From NCBI RefSeq assembly GCF_900104135.1, contig NZ_FNIV01000004.1, forward strand, positions 157,658 to 221,657: a stretch of 64,000 bases of DNA, written 5' to 3'. The position numbers and the translations under genes are program-made. The stretch is from Halomonas shengliensis. Lineage in GTDB: Bacteria; Pseudomonadota; Gammaproteobacteria; Pseudomonadales; Halomonadaceae. The notes under the pieces are model-generated. The model was not told where the DNA came from, did no database searches, and saw nothing but the letters and a program-made list of their open reading frames with translations. Shown one piece after another: positions 1 through 7,622 of the stretch (position 1 is its first letter; the number at the start of each line of letters is the position of its first letter).

Positions 1-370
1 GATGCAGCGAGCCGAAGGGGCGCTTGTCGCTTATCCCCTTGGCGCGCTGGTAGATCAGGCGCCGCTGCTCGCGGGAGAAGGGCACCTCGTCGGTGTCGTT
101 CTGGATGAAGTACTGGCGGACCTCCGGACCGAACGACTCCAGGTTGTAGCGCAGGTGGGCCAGGATCGGGTAGTTGCGGCTGACCGTGTGGCGGCGCTGC
201 AGCAGGTCATGGGTGCCCAGGGCGGCGAGCAGGCCGAAGGCCAGCACCCCCCAGCCCCACCAGGGGGAGAGGAGGGCCAGGCCGGCCAGGCTGACGGCCA
301 GGCCCAGCAGGCTGAGCGCATAGGCGCCGTAGCGCAGCGGCAGGGCAGCGAGGCGGGAGAGGGGCGACAT
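1..370 (-). CDS. FMN-binding glutamate synthase family protein, N-terminal part (cut by window edge)
   Basis: The frame is open from the ATG at 370 to the left edge without a stop, so about 123 N-terminal residues are present and the catalytic part lies outside. Two hydrophobic segments (about residues 12-35 and 38-52) are followed by a soluble region with the motifs RNYPILAHLRY, EVRQYFIQND and IYQRAKG. These are typical of the start of membrane-attached proteins with a glutamate-synthase-like FMN domain. An AGGAG ribosome site lies just before the ATG. The family call rests on recall of these N-terminal motifs; the FMN-binding residues cannot be checked here. The substrate of this family is not established. 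Confidence 0.75.
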   Translation of the reverse strand, partial: MSPLSRLAALPLRYGAYALSLLGLAVSLAGLALLSPWWGWGVLAFGLLAALGTHDLLQRRHTVSRNYPILAHLRYNLESFGPEVRQYFIQNDTDEVPFSREQRRLIYQRAKGISDKRPFGSLH

Positions 371-438
371 GACGCACTCCTTGCGGTGACGTGGAGGGAA
401 GGGCGTGGGGCGCCGGGCCGTGACGCGCGGCCCTCGGC

Positions 439-1230
439 TCAGCCGGCAGCGCCGAGGCCGCTGACCAGCCCCACCAGGCTGACCAGGATCAGCACCGCGC
501 CCAGCACCCGGAAGTAGAGGTTGGTGCGGCTGCCCACCAGGTAGCGGTGGGCACGCTCGCCCAGCAGGTGCCCCACCAGGGCGCAGGGCAGCAGCCACAG
601 CTGGTGGATCAGCTGCAGGTCGACCCCGGCGATCAGGAAGGAGACCATCTTGATCAGCACCAGGATGAACCACAGCACGAAGAGCGTGTCGCGTAGCTGC
701 CGGGCCGCCACGTGGGTGGCGAACACCGCCACGATCAGCGGCGCGCCGATCAGCGAGGTGCCGCTGACATAGCCACCCAGCGCCAGCAGCAGGGCGTCGA
801 CCCAGGGGTGGTGGCTGCGGAAGGGCTTGTCGAGCACGTAGCCCACCGCATAGACCAGCACGATCACGAAGATGATGCTGGTCATCACGTGGCCGGGCAG
901 GGTCAGCAGGCCCACCACCCCCACCAGCTTGGGCACGATCATCACCTTCATGGCCCGCCACAGGTAGGCCCAGTCGATGTTGCCCTCGGCCGGCTTGCGG
1001 CCGCCGTTCTCGGCCACCAGTTGGCGATGGCCGTTCCAGGCGATCCAGCTGGAGAAGATCAGCAGGTGGATGGCGATGATCGGCAGGAACACCAGCGGCT
1101 GGTCGTGGACCAGCAGCAGGAAGGGCAGCGACAGCACCGCGCCGCCGAAGCCCAGGCTGGTGCGCACGAAACCGCTCCATACGAAGATCAGGGCGATCGC
1201 CAGGTACTGCCAGGTCGCGAGCGCTTCCAT
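439..1230 (-). CDS. TauE/SafE (TSUP) family membrane permease
   Basis: The 263-residue protein is almost wholly hydrophobic, with about seven or eight predicted membrane helices. The family-typical glycine-rich first loop (TSLGFGGAVLSLP) lies near residue 24, and a second repeat (GGYVSGTSLIGAPL) in the middle. TSUP proteins export or import small sulfur-containing or organic anions such as sulfite, sulfoacetate or thiosulfate; the substrate cannot be told from sequence. Its ATG overlaps the stop codon of the upstream chaC gene by one base (TGATG), which suggests translational coupling. The pairing with a glutathione-degrading enzyme is compatible with a sulfur-compound role, but that is inference. 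Confidence 0.85.
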   Translation of the reverse strand: MEALATWQYLAIALIFVWSGFVRTSLGFGGAVLSLPFLLLVHDQPLVFLPIIAIHLLIFSSWIAWNGHRQLVAENGGRKPAEGNIDWAYLWRAMKVMIVPKLVGVVGLLTLPGHVMTSIIFVIVLVYAVGYVLDKPFRSHHPWVDALLLALGGYVSGTSLIGAPLIVAVFATHVAARQLRDTLFVLWFILVLIKMVSFLIAGVDLQLIHQLWLLPCALVGHLLGERAHRYLVGSRTNLYFRVLGAVLILVSLVGLVSGLGAAG

Positions 1231-1802
1231 CAGTCACGTTCTCCGGGCAGCCTGGCGGCCAGGGCGAAGACGTGCTCATCCTCGACCTCGAGGGCGCGCA
1301 GCGCCTCGGCCAGGTGCAGCAGGTAGTCGCGGTTGGGGCCGCTGGGGCCGTGGGCGGCGGCGATCTGGGCGGCGATGGCGTCCAGCGGGGCGTCGCCGAG
1401 GTAGGCGGCGTTGTCGGCGCCGGCCAGGTAGACCAGCCCCTCCGCATGCCCCCCGGCGTCGTCGTCGAAGCCCAGGGTGATCACCTCGCGCAGGTAGCCA
1501 TTCTTCTCGCGCACGTCGAGGGGGGCGAGCACCTCGGGGGTGATGCGGTAGGCCATGCCGTGGCAGACCGCCCCCGGTTCACGCACCAGGGTGACCACCC
1601 GGCCCGGCGCCTCCGGGGTACCGCGATGGTCGTGGGAACCCTGCCAGAAGCGCCGCACCCAGCCGTGGATATGCGCCGGGCGGCGCTCCAGGTAGGGGAA
1701 ATCGGCCTTCCAGATCAGCGAGCCGTAGCCGAACAGCCAGATGGCGTCGTGGCCGGCGAAGTGGTTGCGCTGTCGATTCTGCTGGGTGGTGTCGTGGCTC
1801 AT
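1230..1802 (-). CDS. chaC: Glutathione-specific gamma-glutamylcyclotransferase (ChaC family)
   Basis: The 190-residue protein has the ChaC glycine-rich substrate loop LFGYGSLIWK at about residues 23-33, then RRFWQGSHDHRGTPEAPGR, as in bacterial and eukaryotic ChaC. A conserved catalytic glutamate is expected in the segment REKNGYLREVI near residue 100. The family cleaves glutathione to 5-oxoproline and Cys-Gly in the cytosol. The length fits the family. The stop codon overlaps the start of the TauE/SafE permease gene, so the two are probably co-transcribed. The older name refers to a presumed cation-transport role in E. coli that is not supported by the enzymology. Confidence 0.9.
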   Translation of the reverse strand: MSHDTTQQNRQRNHFAGHDAIWLFGYGSLIWKADFPYLERRPAHIHGWVRRFWQGSHDHRGTPEAPGRVVTLVREPGAVCHGMAYRITPEVLAPLDVREKNGYLREVITLGFDDDAGGHAEGLVYLAGADNAAYLGDAPLDAIAAQIAAAHGPSGPNRDYLLHLAEALRALEVEDEHVFALAARLPGERD

Positions 1803-1875
1803 GTCGAGGTCGTGGCGTCGTGGGTCGGAAAAGGCGTCATGATGCGCCGCCGCTGGCGCGATGTCGAAGGCGCCC

Positions 1876-2784
1876 TCAGGCCTCCGGGCCTCCCCATACC
1901 GCCTCCAGGGCCGAGAGGGCCTCGGCGATCACCGGGTCCTCCTCGCGGCCCCGGGGCCACAGGAAGCACAGCGCGCAGGGCAGGCGGATCCCCTCGGCGA
2001 GTGCCAGGCCGCGCTCCTGGCGTTCGGTCATGGCCAGGGTGTCCCGCGCCAGGCTCAGCCCCACGCCGGCGCGCACCAGGTCGAGCATGCACGCCTCCTG
2101 GTCGACCCGGGCCACCCCGCGCGGCGCCAGTCCCAGGGGCGCCAGCGTCCCCTCGAGCAGGCGCTGATGCACCGAGTCGGGCGGCGTGACGATCCAGGGC
2201 AGGCCGGCCAGCCGGGCCCAGTCCGCCCCGGCCAGGCGGCCGCCCCAGCCCGCCGGAGCGATCACCCGGTAGTCGAAGTGGGTCAGCTCGCGGTGGGCGA
2301 TGGTGTCGGCCTGCGCGCCGGGCCCCTCGCCGGGTGGCGCCAGGTAGAAGCCGACGTCGAGCTCGTCGCGGCCCAGGCGGGCCAGCACGCTGCCGCTCAT
2401 GCCGTGGGAGAGCTCGGTCTCCAGCTGCGGGGCGCGCTCCACCAGGCGGTGCAGGAAGGCACCGAGGCGGATGAACTCGGGGTCGACGATGGTGCCGATG
2501 CGCAGCCGGCCGCGCAGGGTGCTGTGCAGCGCCCGGGCCTGCTGCTCGAAGGCGGCCATGGCGGCCAGCGCCTTGTCGGCGGCGGGCAGCAGCGCCTCGC
2601 CATCCTCGGTCAGCACGAGCCCCTGGGGGCGGCGGCGGAACAGGGTCAGCCCCATCTCCTGCTGGAGCTGCTTGAGCTTGAGGCTGACCGCGGGCTGGGT
2701 CAGGTGCAGGCGTTCGGCGGCGCGGGAGACGCTGCCCGCGCGGGCCACGCCGACGAAGGCGCGCAGGGTCTGAAGGTCGGCCAT
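1876..2784 (-). CDS. LysR-type transcriptional regulator, divergent from the 3-hydroxypropionate-type operon
   Basis: The 302-residue protein has an N-terminal winged helix-turn-helix ([18 protein letters not shown] with [12 protein letters not shown], residues 10-38) and a LysR substrate-binding domain from about residue 90. It is transcribed away from the mmsA-like gene across a 168-bp gap that holds a TAT-N11-ATA box (2807-2823). This is the usual arrangement for a LysR activator of the neighbouring operon. In Pseudomonas denitrificans, divergent LysR proteins mediate induction of hpdH/mmsA by 3-hydroxypropionate, so that metabolite or a relative is the likely ligand by analogy. A GGAG ribosome site precedes the ATG. 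Confidence 0.9.
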   Translation of the reverse strand: MADLQTLRAFVGVARAGSVSRAAERLHLTQPAVSLKLKQLQQEMGLTLFRRRPQGLVLTEDGEALLPAADKALAAMAAFEQQARALHSTLRGRLRIGTIVDPEFIRLGAFLHRLVERAPQLETELSHGMSGSVLARLGRDELDVGFYLAPPGEGPGAQADTIAHRELTHFDYRVIAPAGWGGRLAGADWARLAGLPWIVTPPDSVHQRLLEGTLAPLGLAPRGVARVDQEACMLDLVRAGVGLSLARDTLAMTERQERGLALAEGIRLPCALCFLWPRGREEDPVIAEALSALEAVWGGPEA

Positions 2785-2806
2785 GGGGGGGCTCCGGGAG
2801 GAGTGA

Positions 2807-2823
2807 TATCAGAGAAACTTATA
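2807..2823. promoter_or_regulatory. Candidate LysR-type operator (TAT-N11-ATA)
   Basis: A T-N11-A box with symmetric TAT/ATA arms lies 23 bp upstream of the lysR start and about 130 bp upstream of mmsA. It matches the general LysR recognition pattern. A second inverted pair, GAGAAA (2812-2817) and TTTCTC (2837-2842), overlaps it. No binding evidence can be drawn from sequence alone. Confidence 0.5.
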
Positions 2824-2952
2824 CGCTGCTTTTGGATTTCTCAATTGATCCCGGCCGGCGGCGCGCTAGTCTGGAAGGGTTGCATTCCCATGATACGGGC
2901 TTCCCGAGCCATCCCTTCGGGAGCATCCCCGACGACAATGATGAGGCGAGAC

Positions 2953-4464
2953 ATGAGCGCAGCCAGCATCCAGCATTATATCAACGGCGCCATCTCCGGC
3001 GGCGAGTCCGGCCGCACCCAGCCGGTCACCAACCCGGCCACCGGCGAGGTCACCGGCCAGGTGGCGCTGGCCAGCGCCGCCGACGTCGATGGCGCGGTGA
3101 GCGCCGCCGCCGCGGCCTTTCCGGCCTGGGCCGATACCCCGCCGATCCGCCGTGCGCGGGTGCTGTTCAAGTTCCTCGAGCTGCTCAACGCCAACAAGGA
3201 CGCCCTGGCCGAGGCGATCACCAAGGAGCACGGCAAGGTGTTCACCGATGCCCAGGGCGAGGTGGCCCGGGGCATCGATATCGTCGAGTTCGCCTGCGGC
3301 ATCCCGCAGCTGCTCAAGGGCGACTACACCGAGCAGGTGAGCAGCGGCATCGACAACTGGACGATGCGCCAGCCGCTGGGCGTGGTGGCCGGCATCACCC
3401 CCTTCAACTTCCCGGCCATGGTGCCGATGTGGATGTTCCCGGTCGCCATCGCTACCGGCAACACCTTCATCCTCAAGCCGAGCCCGCTCGACCCCAGCGC
3501 CTCGCTGATGATCGCCGACCTGCTCAAGCAGGCCGGGCTGCCCGATGGCGTCTTCAACGTGGTGCAGGGCGACAAGGAGAGCGTCGAGGCGCTGATCGAC
3601 CACCCCGAGGTGCGCGCGCTCTCCTTCGTCGGCTCCACCCCCATCGCCAACCTGATCTACGAGCGTGGTGCACGCCACGGCAAGCGGGTTCAGGCCCTGG
3701 GCGGGGCCAAGAACCATATGGTGGTGATGCCCGACGCCGACCTCGACAAGGCGGTGGATGCCCTGATCGGCGCCGCCTACGGTTCCGCCGGCGAGCGCTG
3801 CATGGCGATCAGCGTGGCGGTGCTGGTGGGCGACGTGGCCGACCAGGTGGTGCCGCGCCTGGCCGAGCGGGCGCGCGCCCTCAAGGTCAAGGACGGCATG
3901 CAGCTCGACGCCGAGATGGGGCCCATCGTCACCCGCCAGGCCCACCAGCGCATCACCGGCTACATCGCCAAGGGCGTGGAGGAGGGCGCCGAGCTGGTGG
4001 TCGATGGTCGCGACTTCGATGCTTCCGCCACCGGCGAGGGCTGCGAGCAGGGCTTCTGGATGGGCGGCACCCTGTTCGACCATGTCACCCCGGAGATGAC
4101 CATCTATCGGGAGGAGATCTTCGGCCCGGTGCTGGTCTGCGTGCGGGTCCCGGACGTGGCCACCGCCATCGAGCTGATCAACGCCCACGAGTTCGGCAAC
4201 GGGGTGAGCTGCTTCACCGAGAGCGGCAGCGTGGCCCGCGAGTTCGGGCGGCGCATTCAGGTGGGCATGGTGGGCATCAACGTGCCGATCCCGGTGCCCA
4301 TGGCCTGGCACGGCTTCGGCGGCTGGAAGCGCTCGCTGTTCGGCGACACCCATGCCTACGGCGAGGAGGGCGTGCGCTTCTATACCAAGCAGAAGTCGAT
4401 CATGCAGCGCTGGTCCGACTCCATCCGCGGCGGCGCCGAGTTCGCCATGCCGACTCACAAGTAA
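2953..4464 (+). CDS. mmsA: CoA-acylating methylmalonate-/malonate-semialdehyde dehydrogenase (MmsA/DddC)
   Basis: The 503-residue aldehyde dehydrogenase has the MmsA hallmarks [20 protein letters not shown] (near residue 136), the NAD-binding FVGSTPIA and the catalytic-cysteine segment [11 protein letters not shown] (Cys283). These distinguish it from non-acylating relatives. The family oxidises (methyl)malonate semialdehyde to acetyl- or propanoyl-CoA with NAD and CoA. The frame is open far upstream, but the ATG at 2953 is preceded by GAGG at good spacing and gives the family length; an in-frame ATG at 2941 is an alternative. With the GMC oxidoreductase downstream and the LysR gene divergent, the context favours malonate semialdehyde from 3-hydroxypropionate (DddC-like) over valine catabolism, since no other valine genes are present. 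Confidence 0.93.
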   Translation: MSAASIQHYINGAISGGESGRTQPVTNPATGEVTGQVALASAADVDGAVSAAAAAFPAWADTPPIRRARVLFKFLELLNANKDALAEAITKEHGKVFTDAQGEVARGIDIVEFACGIPQLLKGDYTEQVSSGIDNWTMRQPLGVVAGITPFNFPAMVPMWMFPVAIATGNTFILKPSPLDPSASLMIADLLKQAGLPDGVFNVVQGDKESVEALIDHPEVRALSFVGSTPIANLIYERGARHGKRVQALGGAKNHMVVMPDADLDKAVDALIGAAYGSAGERCMAISVAVLVGDVADQVVPRLAERARALKVKDGMQLDAEMGPIVTRQAHQRITGYIAKGVEEGAELVVDGRDFDASATGEGCEQGFWMGGTLFDHVTPEMTIYREEIFGPVLVCVRVPDVATAIELINAHEFGNGVSCFTESGSVAREFGRRIQVGMVGINVPIPVPMAWHGFGGWKRSLFGDTHAYGEEGVRFYTKQKSIMQRWSDSIRGGAEFAMPTHK

Positions 4465-4494
4465 GGCTGCCGATCACCGAATGAACGAGAGGCG

Positions 4495-4532
4495 CCGGGG
4501 ACGACGTGAAGGGGAAGTAGCGTCGTCTCCGG
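4495..4532 (+). other. Intercistronic hairpin between mmsA and the GMC oxidoreductase gene
   Basis: A 12-bp stem with one G-T pair (CCGGGGACGACG at 4495-4506 with CGTCGTCTCCGG at 4521-4532) encloses a 14-base loop. No T-run follows, so a simple terminator is unlikely. RNA stabilisation or differential expression is possible. Its left end, GGCGCCGGGGAC, equals the edge of the 100-bp repeat found elsewhere in the window, so it may be a degenerate copy. Confidence 0.5.
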
Positions 4533-4568
4533 AACAGCCTCGAGTGAAGTCATCACCGAGAGTACGCC

Positions 4569-6215
4569 ATGGCGGAACAGGAATTCGACTATATCGTGGT
4601 GGGGGCCGGCACCGCCGGCTGCCTGCTGGCCAACCGCCTGAGCGCCGACCCGGCCAACCGGGTGCTGCTGATCGAGGCGGGGGGGCGCGACAACTACCAC
4701 TGGATCCATATCCCAGTGGGCTACCTCTACTGCATCGACAACCCGCGCACCGACTGGCGCTTCCGCACCGAGCCTGACGCCGGCCTCAACGGCCGCTCGC
4801 TGATCTACCCCCGCGGCAAGACCCTGGGCGGCTGCTCGAGCATCAACGGCATGCTCTACATCCGTGGCCAGGCCCGCGACTACGACGGCTGGGCCGAGCT
4901 CACCGGCGAGCCCGAGTGGCGCTGGGAGCACTGCCTGCCCGACTTTCGGCGCCACGAGCACCACTATCGCCTGGACGAGGGGGGCGACGCCGACCCCGAT
5001 CACGCCGACTACCACGGCCACGGCGGCGAGTGGCGGGTGGAGAAGCAGCGCCTCAGGTGGCAGGTGCTGGACGACTTCGCCACCGCGGCGGTGGAGGCGG
5101 GGATCCCGCGTACCCGCGACTTCAACCGTGGCGACAACGAGGGGGTCGACTACTTCGAGGTCAACCAGCGACGCGGCTTCCGTTGGAACACCGCCAAGGC
5201 CTTCCTGCGCGACGTCGAGAGGCGCGACAACCTGACCCTGTGGCACTCCACCCAGGTGCTGGGGCTGGAGCTCGACCGCGAGGAAGGCGAGCCCCGGGCC
5301 CGCGGCGTGCGCGTCGAGCGCGGCGGTGAGCAAACCGTGGTGCGCGCCGGGCGCGAGGTGATCCTGGCCGCCGGGGCGATCGGCTCGCCCCAGCTGCTGC
5401 AGCTCTCCGGCATCGGCCCGGCGGCGCTGCTCGCCGAACACGACATCTCGGTGGTGGCCGACCTGCCCGGGGTAGGGGAGAACCTCCAGGACCATCTGCA
5501 GATCCGTTCGGTCTACAAGGTAAAAGGGGCCAGGACCCTCAACACCATGGCCAACTCCCTGGTGGGCAAGGCGAAGATCGGCCTGGAGTATGCGCTGAAG
5601 CGCTCGGGACCCATGAGCATGGCGCCCTCGCAGCTGTGCGCCTTCACCCGCAGCAGCGAGGCCTTCACGCATCCCAATATCGAGTACCACGTGCAGCCGC
5701 TGAGCCTGCCCGCCTTCGGCCAGCCCCTCGACACCTTCCCGGCGATCACCGCCAGCGTCTGCAACCTCAACCCCACCAGCCGCGGCACGGTGCGCATCCG
5801 AAGCCGCGATCCGCGCCAGGCCCCGGCCATCGCGCCCAACTACCTGAGCACCCCCGAGGATCGCCAGGTGGCGGCCGACTCGCTGCGGGTCACCCGGCGC
5901 ATCGCGAGCCAGCCCGCCTTCGCCAGGTACGCGCCGGAGGAGGTCAAGCCCGGCCTCGAGTACCAGAGCGACGACGACCTGGCGCGCCTGGCCGGCGACA
6001 TCGGCACCACCATCTTCCACCCGGTGGGCACGGCGAAGATGGGGCGCGACGACGACCCCATGGCGGTGGTCGACCCGCACCTGCGGGTGCGCGGCGTGGC
6101 GGGCCTGCGGGTGGTGGACGCCAGCGTGATGCCCACCATCACCAGCGGCAACACCAACTCGCCGACGCTGATGATCGCCGAGAAGGCGGCACGCTGGATC
6201 CTCGCCGGGGCCTGA
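4569..6215 (+). CDS. GMC-family FAD-dependent oxidoreductase, probable 3-hydroxypropionate dehydrogenase (DddA/HpdH-like)
   Basis: The 548-residue flavoprotein has the N-terminal dinucleotide-binding motif VVGAGTAGCLLANRL (residues 10-24), a GMC signature near residue 80 (RGKTLGGCSSINGMLYIRG), the second signature GAIGSPQLLQLSGIGP near residue 270 and the C-terminal HPVGTAKMG, whose His484 is the likely catalytic base. It resembles choline/alcohol dehydrogenases. Because it follows an MmsA/DddC-type gene and a LysR gene, the best-supported role is oxidation of 3-hydroxypropionate to malonate semialdehyde, as described for DddA in Halomonas and HpdH in Pseudomonas denitrificans. Choline dehydrogenase is less likely because no betaine aldehyde dehydrogenase or BetI lies nearby. 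Confidence 0.88.
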   Translation: MAEQEFDYIVVGAGTAGCLLANRLSADPANRVLLIEAGGRDNYHWIHIPVGYLYCIDNPRTDWRFRTEPDAGLNGRSLIYPRGKTLGGCSSINGMLYIRGQARDYDGWAELTGEPEWRWEHCLPDFRRHEHHYRLDEGGDADPDHADYHGHGGEWRVEKQRLRWQVLDDFATAAVEAGIPRTRDFNRGDNEGVDYFEVNQRRGFRWNTAKAFLRDVERRDNLTLWHSTQVLGLELDREEGEPRARGVRVERGGEQTVVRAGREVILAAGAIGSPQLLQLSGIGPAALLAEHDISVVADLPGVGENLQDHLQIRSVYKVKGARTLNTMANSLVGKAKIGLEYALKRSGPMSMAPSQLCAFTRSSEAFTHPNIEYHVQPLSLPAFGQPLDTFPAITASVCNLNPTSRGTVRIRSRDPRQAPAIAPNYLSTPEDRQVAADSLRVTRRIASQPAFARYAPEEVKPGLEYQSDDDLARLAGDIGTTIFHPVGTAKMGRDDDPMAVVDPHLRVRGVAGLRVVDASVMPTITSGNTNSPTLMIAEKAARWILAGA

Positions 6216-6249
6216 GCGTCACGTTCCGGTCATCCAGTGCAAATAGTGT

Positions 6250-6278
6250 TTGACGTGCGCCCGCCAAGGGCGCATGCT
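6250..6278 (+). promoter_or_regulatory. Candidate sigma-70 promoter of the cold-shock gene
   Basis: TTGACG (6250-6255) and CATGCT (6273-6278) are separated by 17 bases. The -10 box is weak. Transcription from here would give a 5' untranslated region of about 140 bases, as is usual for cold-shock mRNAs whose leaders act as thermosensors. Confidence 0.35.
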
Positions 6279-6423
6279 GAACGCAGTTGGTTAGCAAGTC
6301 GTAACACCCCAGGTAGGCATCGAACGCTCTAGCGCCTCGATTTTCCCGGGAACGTTTCTTGTTTTACCCACTGCAACTCGGGTATTTCCCGGCAAATCAA
6401 AACGCTATTCGAGGAATTCGATC

Positions 6424-6630
6424 ATGGCTACCGGTACCGTCAAGTGGTTCAACGACACCAAGGGCTACGGCTTCATCTCTCCGGACGACAGCGGCGACGA
6501 CCTGTTCGCACACTTCTCCGAGATTCAGGCCGACGGCTTCAAGACCCTGCAGGACGGCCAGAAGGTCTCCTTCGAGGTCACTCAGGGCAAGAAGGGCCTC
6601 CAGGCCTCCAACATCAAGGTCATCGACTGA
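6424..6630 (+). CDS. Cold-shock protein (CspA family)
   Basis: The 68-residue single cold-shock domain contains RNP1 (KGYGFIS, residues 13-19) and RNP2 (LFAHFSEI, about residues 27-34). It binds single-stranded RNA and DNA as a chaperone. The gene is monocistronic: it has a long leader with no other gene, an AGGA ribosome site before the ATG, and an intrinsic terminator downstream. Codon use is strongly biased toward preferred codons, as expected for an abundant protein. Whether it is cold-induced or constitutive cannot be told from the coding sequence. Confidence 0.97.
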   Translation: MATGTVKWFNDTKGYGFISPDDSGDDLFAHFSEIQADGFKTLQDGQKVSFEVTQGKKGLQASNIKVID

Positions 6631-6669
6631 TCTGATGTGATTGCCCGGGCGTAAGCCCTGCGCATGATG

Positions 6670-6695
6670 AAAGGCTCGCCTCGGCGGGCCTTTCT
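6670..6695 (+). terminator. Intrinsic terminator after the cold-shock gene
   Basis: The stem AAAGGCTCGC (6670-6679) pairs with GCGGGCCTTT (6684-6693) with one G-T pair and a four-base loop, followed by a short pyrimidine run (CTGCT). The hairpin starts 39 bases after the csp stop codon. Confidence 0.75.
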
Positions 6696-6715
6696 GCTGT
6701 CTGGGTGCCCGTCAG

Positions 6716-6755
6716 GGCTATCGCCGTTAGCCATGCGGCGATAGCGAAAGGCGCC
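6716..6755 (+). repeat. 40-bp hairpin repeat element, copy 1
   Basis: This element matches the reverse complement of 54100-54139 at about 37 of 40 positions. It contains a perfect 10-bp inverted repeat (GCTATCGCCG / CGGCGATAGC) and ends in GAAAGGCGCC. At the other site the same element is fused to a copy of the 100-bp palindromic repeat; here it stands alone between csp and the esterase gene. Confidence 0.8.
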
Positions 6756-6872
6756 GGTAGCGCCTTGCGCCTTGCTTCTGTCTGCGATCACCCTGGGGGA
6801 CTCGTTCCCGCCATGGCCAGCCCCGGCGCAGTGCGCTAGGGTAAGTCCTTTTCCCGCTGGAGACCCCGAGCC

Positions 6873-7541
6873 ATGAGCGAACCCGGTGAGCTGATCATCG
6901 ATCCCCAGGGCGGCACCCCCGCCGACGCCTGCGTCTTCATCCTCCACGGCCTGGGCGCCGACGGTCGTGACTTCGAGCCGCTGGTGCCGGCCCTGTCGCT
7001 GCCGCGGGATGCCAGCGTGCGCTTCATCCTGCCCCACGCCCCGCGCCTGCCGGTGACCATCAACGGCGGCATGGTGATGCCGGCGTGGTACGACATCAAG
7101 GAGATGAGCCTCGACCGTCGCGTCGACGAGCCGCAGCTTATCGCCTCCGCGGAGCGCATCCAGGGCCTGGTGCGCGAGCAGATCGGCCACGGCATCGACA
7201 GCCGGCGCATCATCCTGGCCGGTTTCTCCCAGGGCGGCGCGGTGGCCTATCAGGCGGCGCTCTCCTTCGAGCAGCCGCTGGGCGGACTGCTGGCGCTCTC
7301 CACCTACTTCGCCACCGCCGACTCCATCGCGCTCGCCGAGGCCAACCGCGAGCTGCCCATCGAGGTGCACCACGGCAGCTTCGACCCGGTGGTGCCCGAG
7401 GCGCTGGGCAAGGCGGGCTTCGAGACGGTCAAGCGGCTGGGCTACCCGGCCCACTACCGCCAGTACCCCATGGCGCACGCCGTCTGCCCCCAGCAGGTGG
7501 CGGACATCGGCCACTGGCTGGGCCAGCGCCTGGCGCGCTGA
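6873..7541 (+). CDS. Alpha/beta hydrolase, carboxylesterase/acyl-protein thioesterase type
   Basis: The 222-residue protein is of the phospholipase/carboxylesterase (EstB, LYPLA-like) family. The oxyanion region is FILHGLGADGRDF (about residues 22-34), the nucleophile elbow is GFSQGG with Ser119, and the acid and base are Asp171 (GSFDPVVP) and His201 (MAHAV). There is no signal peptide, so it acts in the cytosol. Such enzymes hydrolyse short carboxyl esters and thioesters; the natural substrate is unknown. It lies upstream of trpB in the same direction with an 81-bp gap, so co-transcription is possible but not evident. Confidence 0.9.
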   Translation: MSEPGELIIDPQGGTPADACVFILHGLGADGRDFEPLVPALSLPRDASVRFILPHAPRLPVTINGGMVMPAWYDIKEMSLDRRVDEPQLIASAERIQGLVREQIGHGIDSRRIILAGFSQGGAVAYQAALSFEQPLGGLLALSTYFATADSIALAEANRELPIEVHHGSFDPVVPEALGKAGFETVKRLGYPAHYRQYPMAHAVCPQQVADIGHWLGQRLAR

Positions 7542-7622
7542 GTCGCCGAAGGTCGCCTCGACAGCCCCGTCGCCGGCGGGCAGGATGCGTCTCACGACCC
7601 TCCATGCCCGCAGGTATCCGAC

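Noticed and set aside
55..321. 88-codon frame on the minus strand at the left edge
   Set aside because: It lies in another frame of the partial FMN-binding glutamate synthase-like gene, whose frame has family motifs and no stop.
1861..2952. Long upstream open extension of the mmsA reading frame
   Set aside because: It runs through the divergent lysR gene on the other strand, has the composition of an antisense frame in GC-rich DNA, and the conserved protein begins at 2953 with its own ribosome site.
4569..6215. Choline dehydrogenase (betA) as the name of the GMC oxidoreductase
   Set aside because: No betB, betI or choline transporter gene is nearby, and the MmsA/DddC neighbour with divergent LysR fits 3-hydroxypropionate better.
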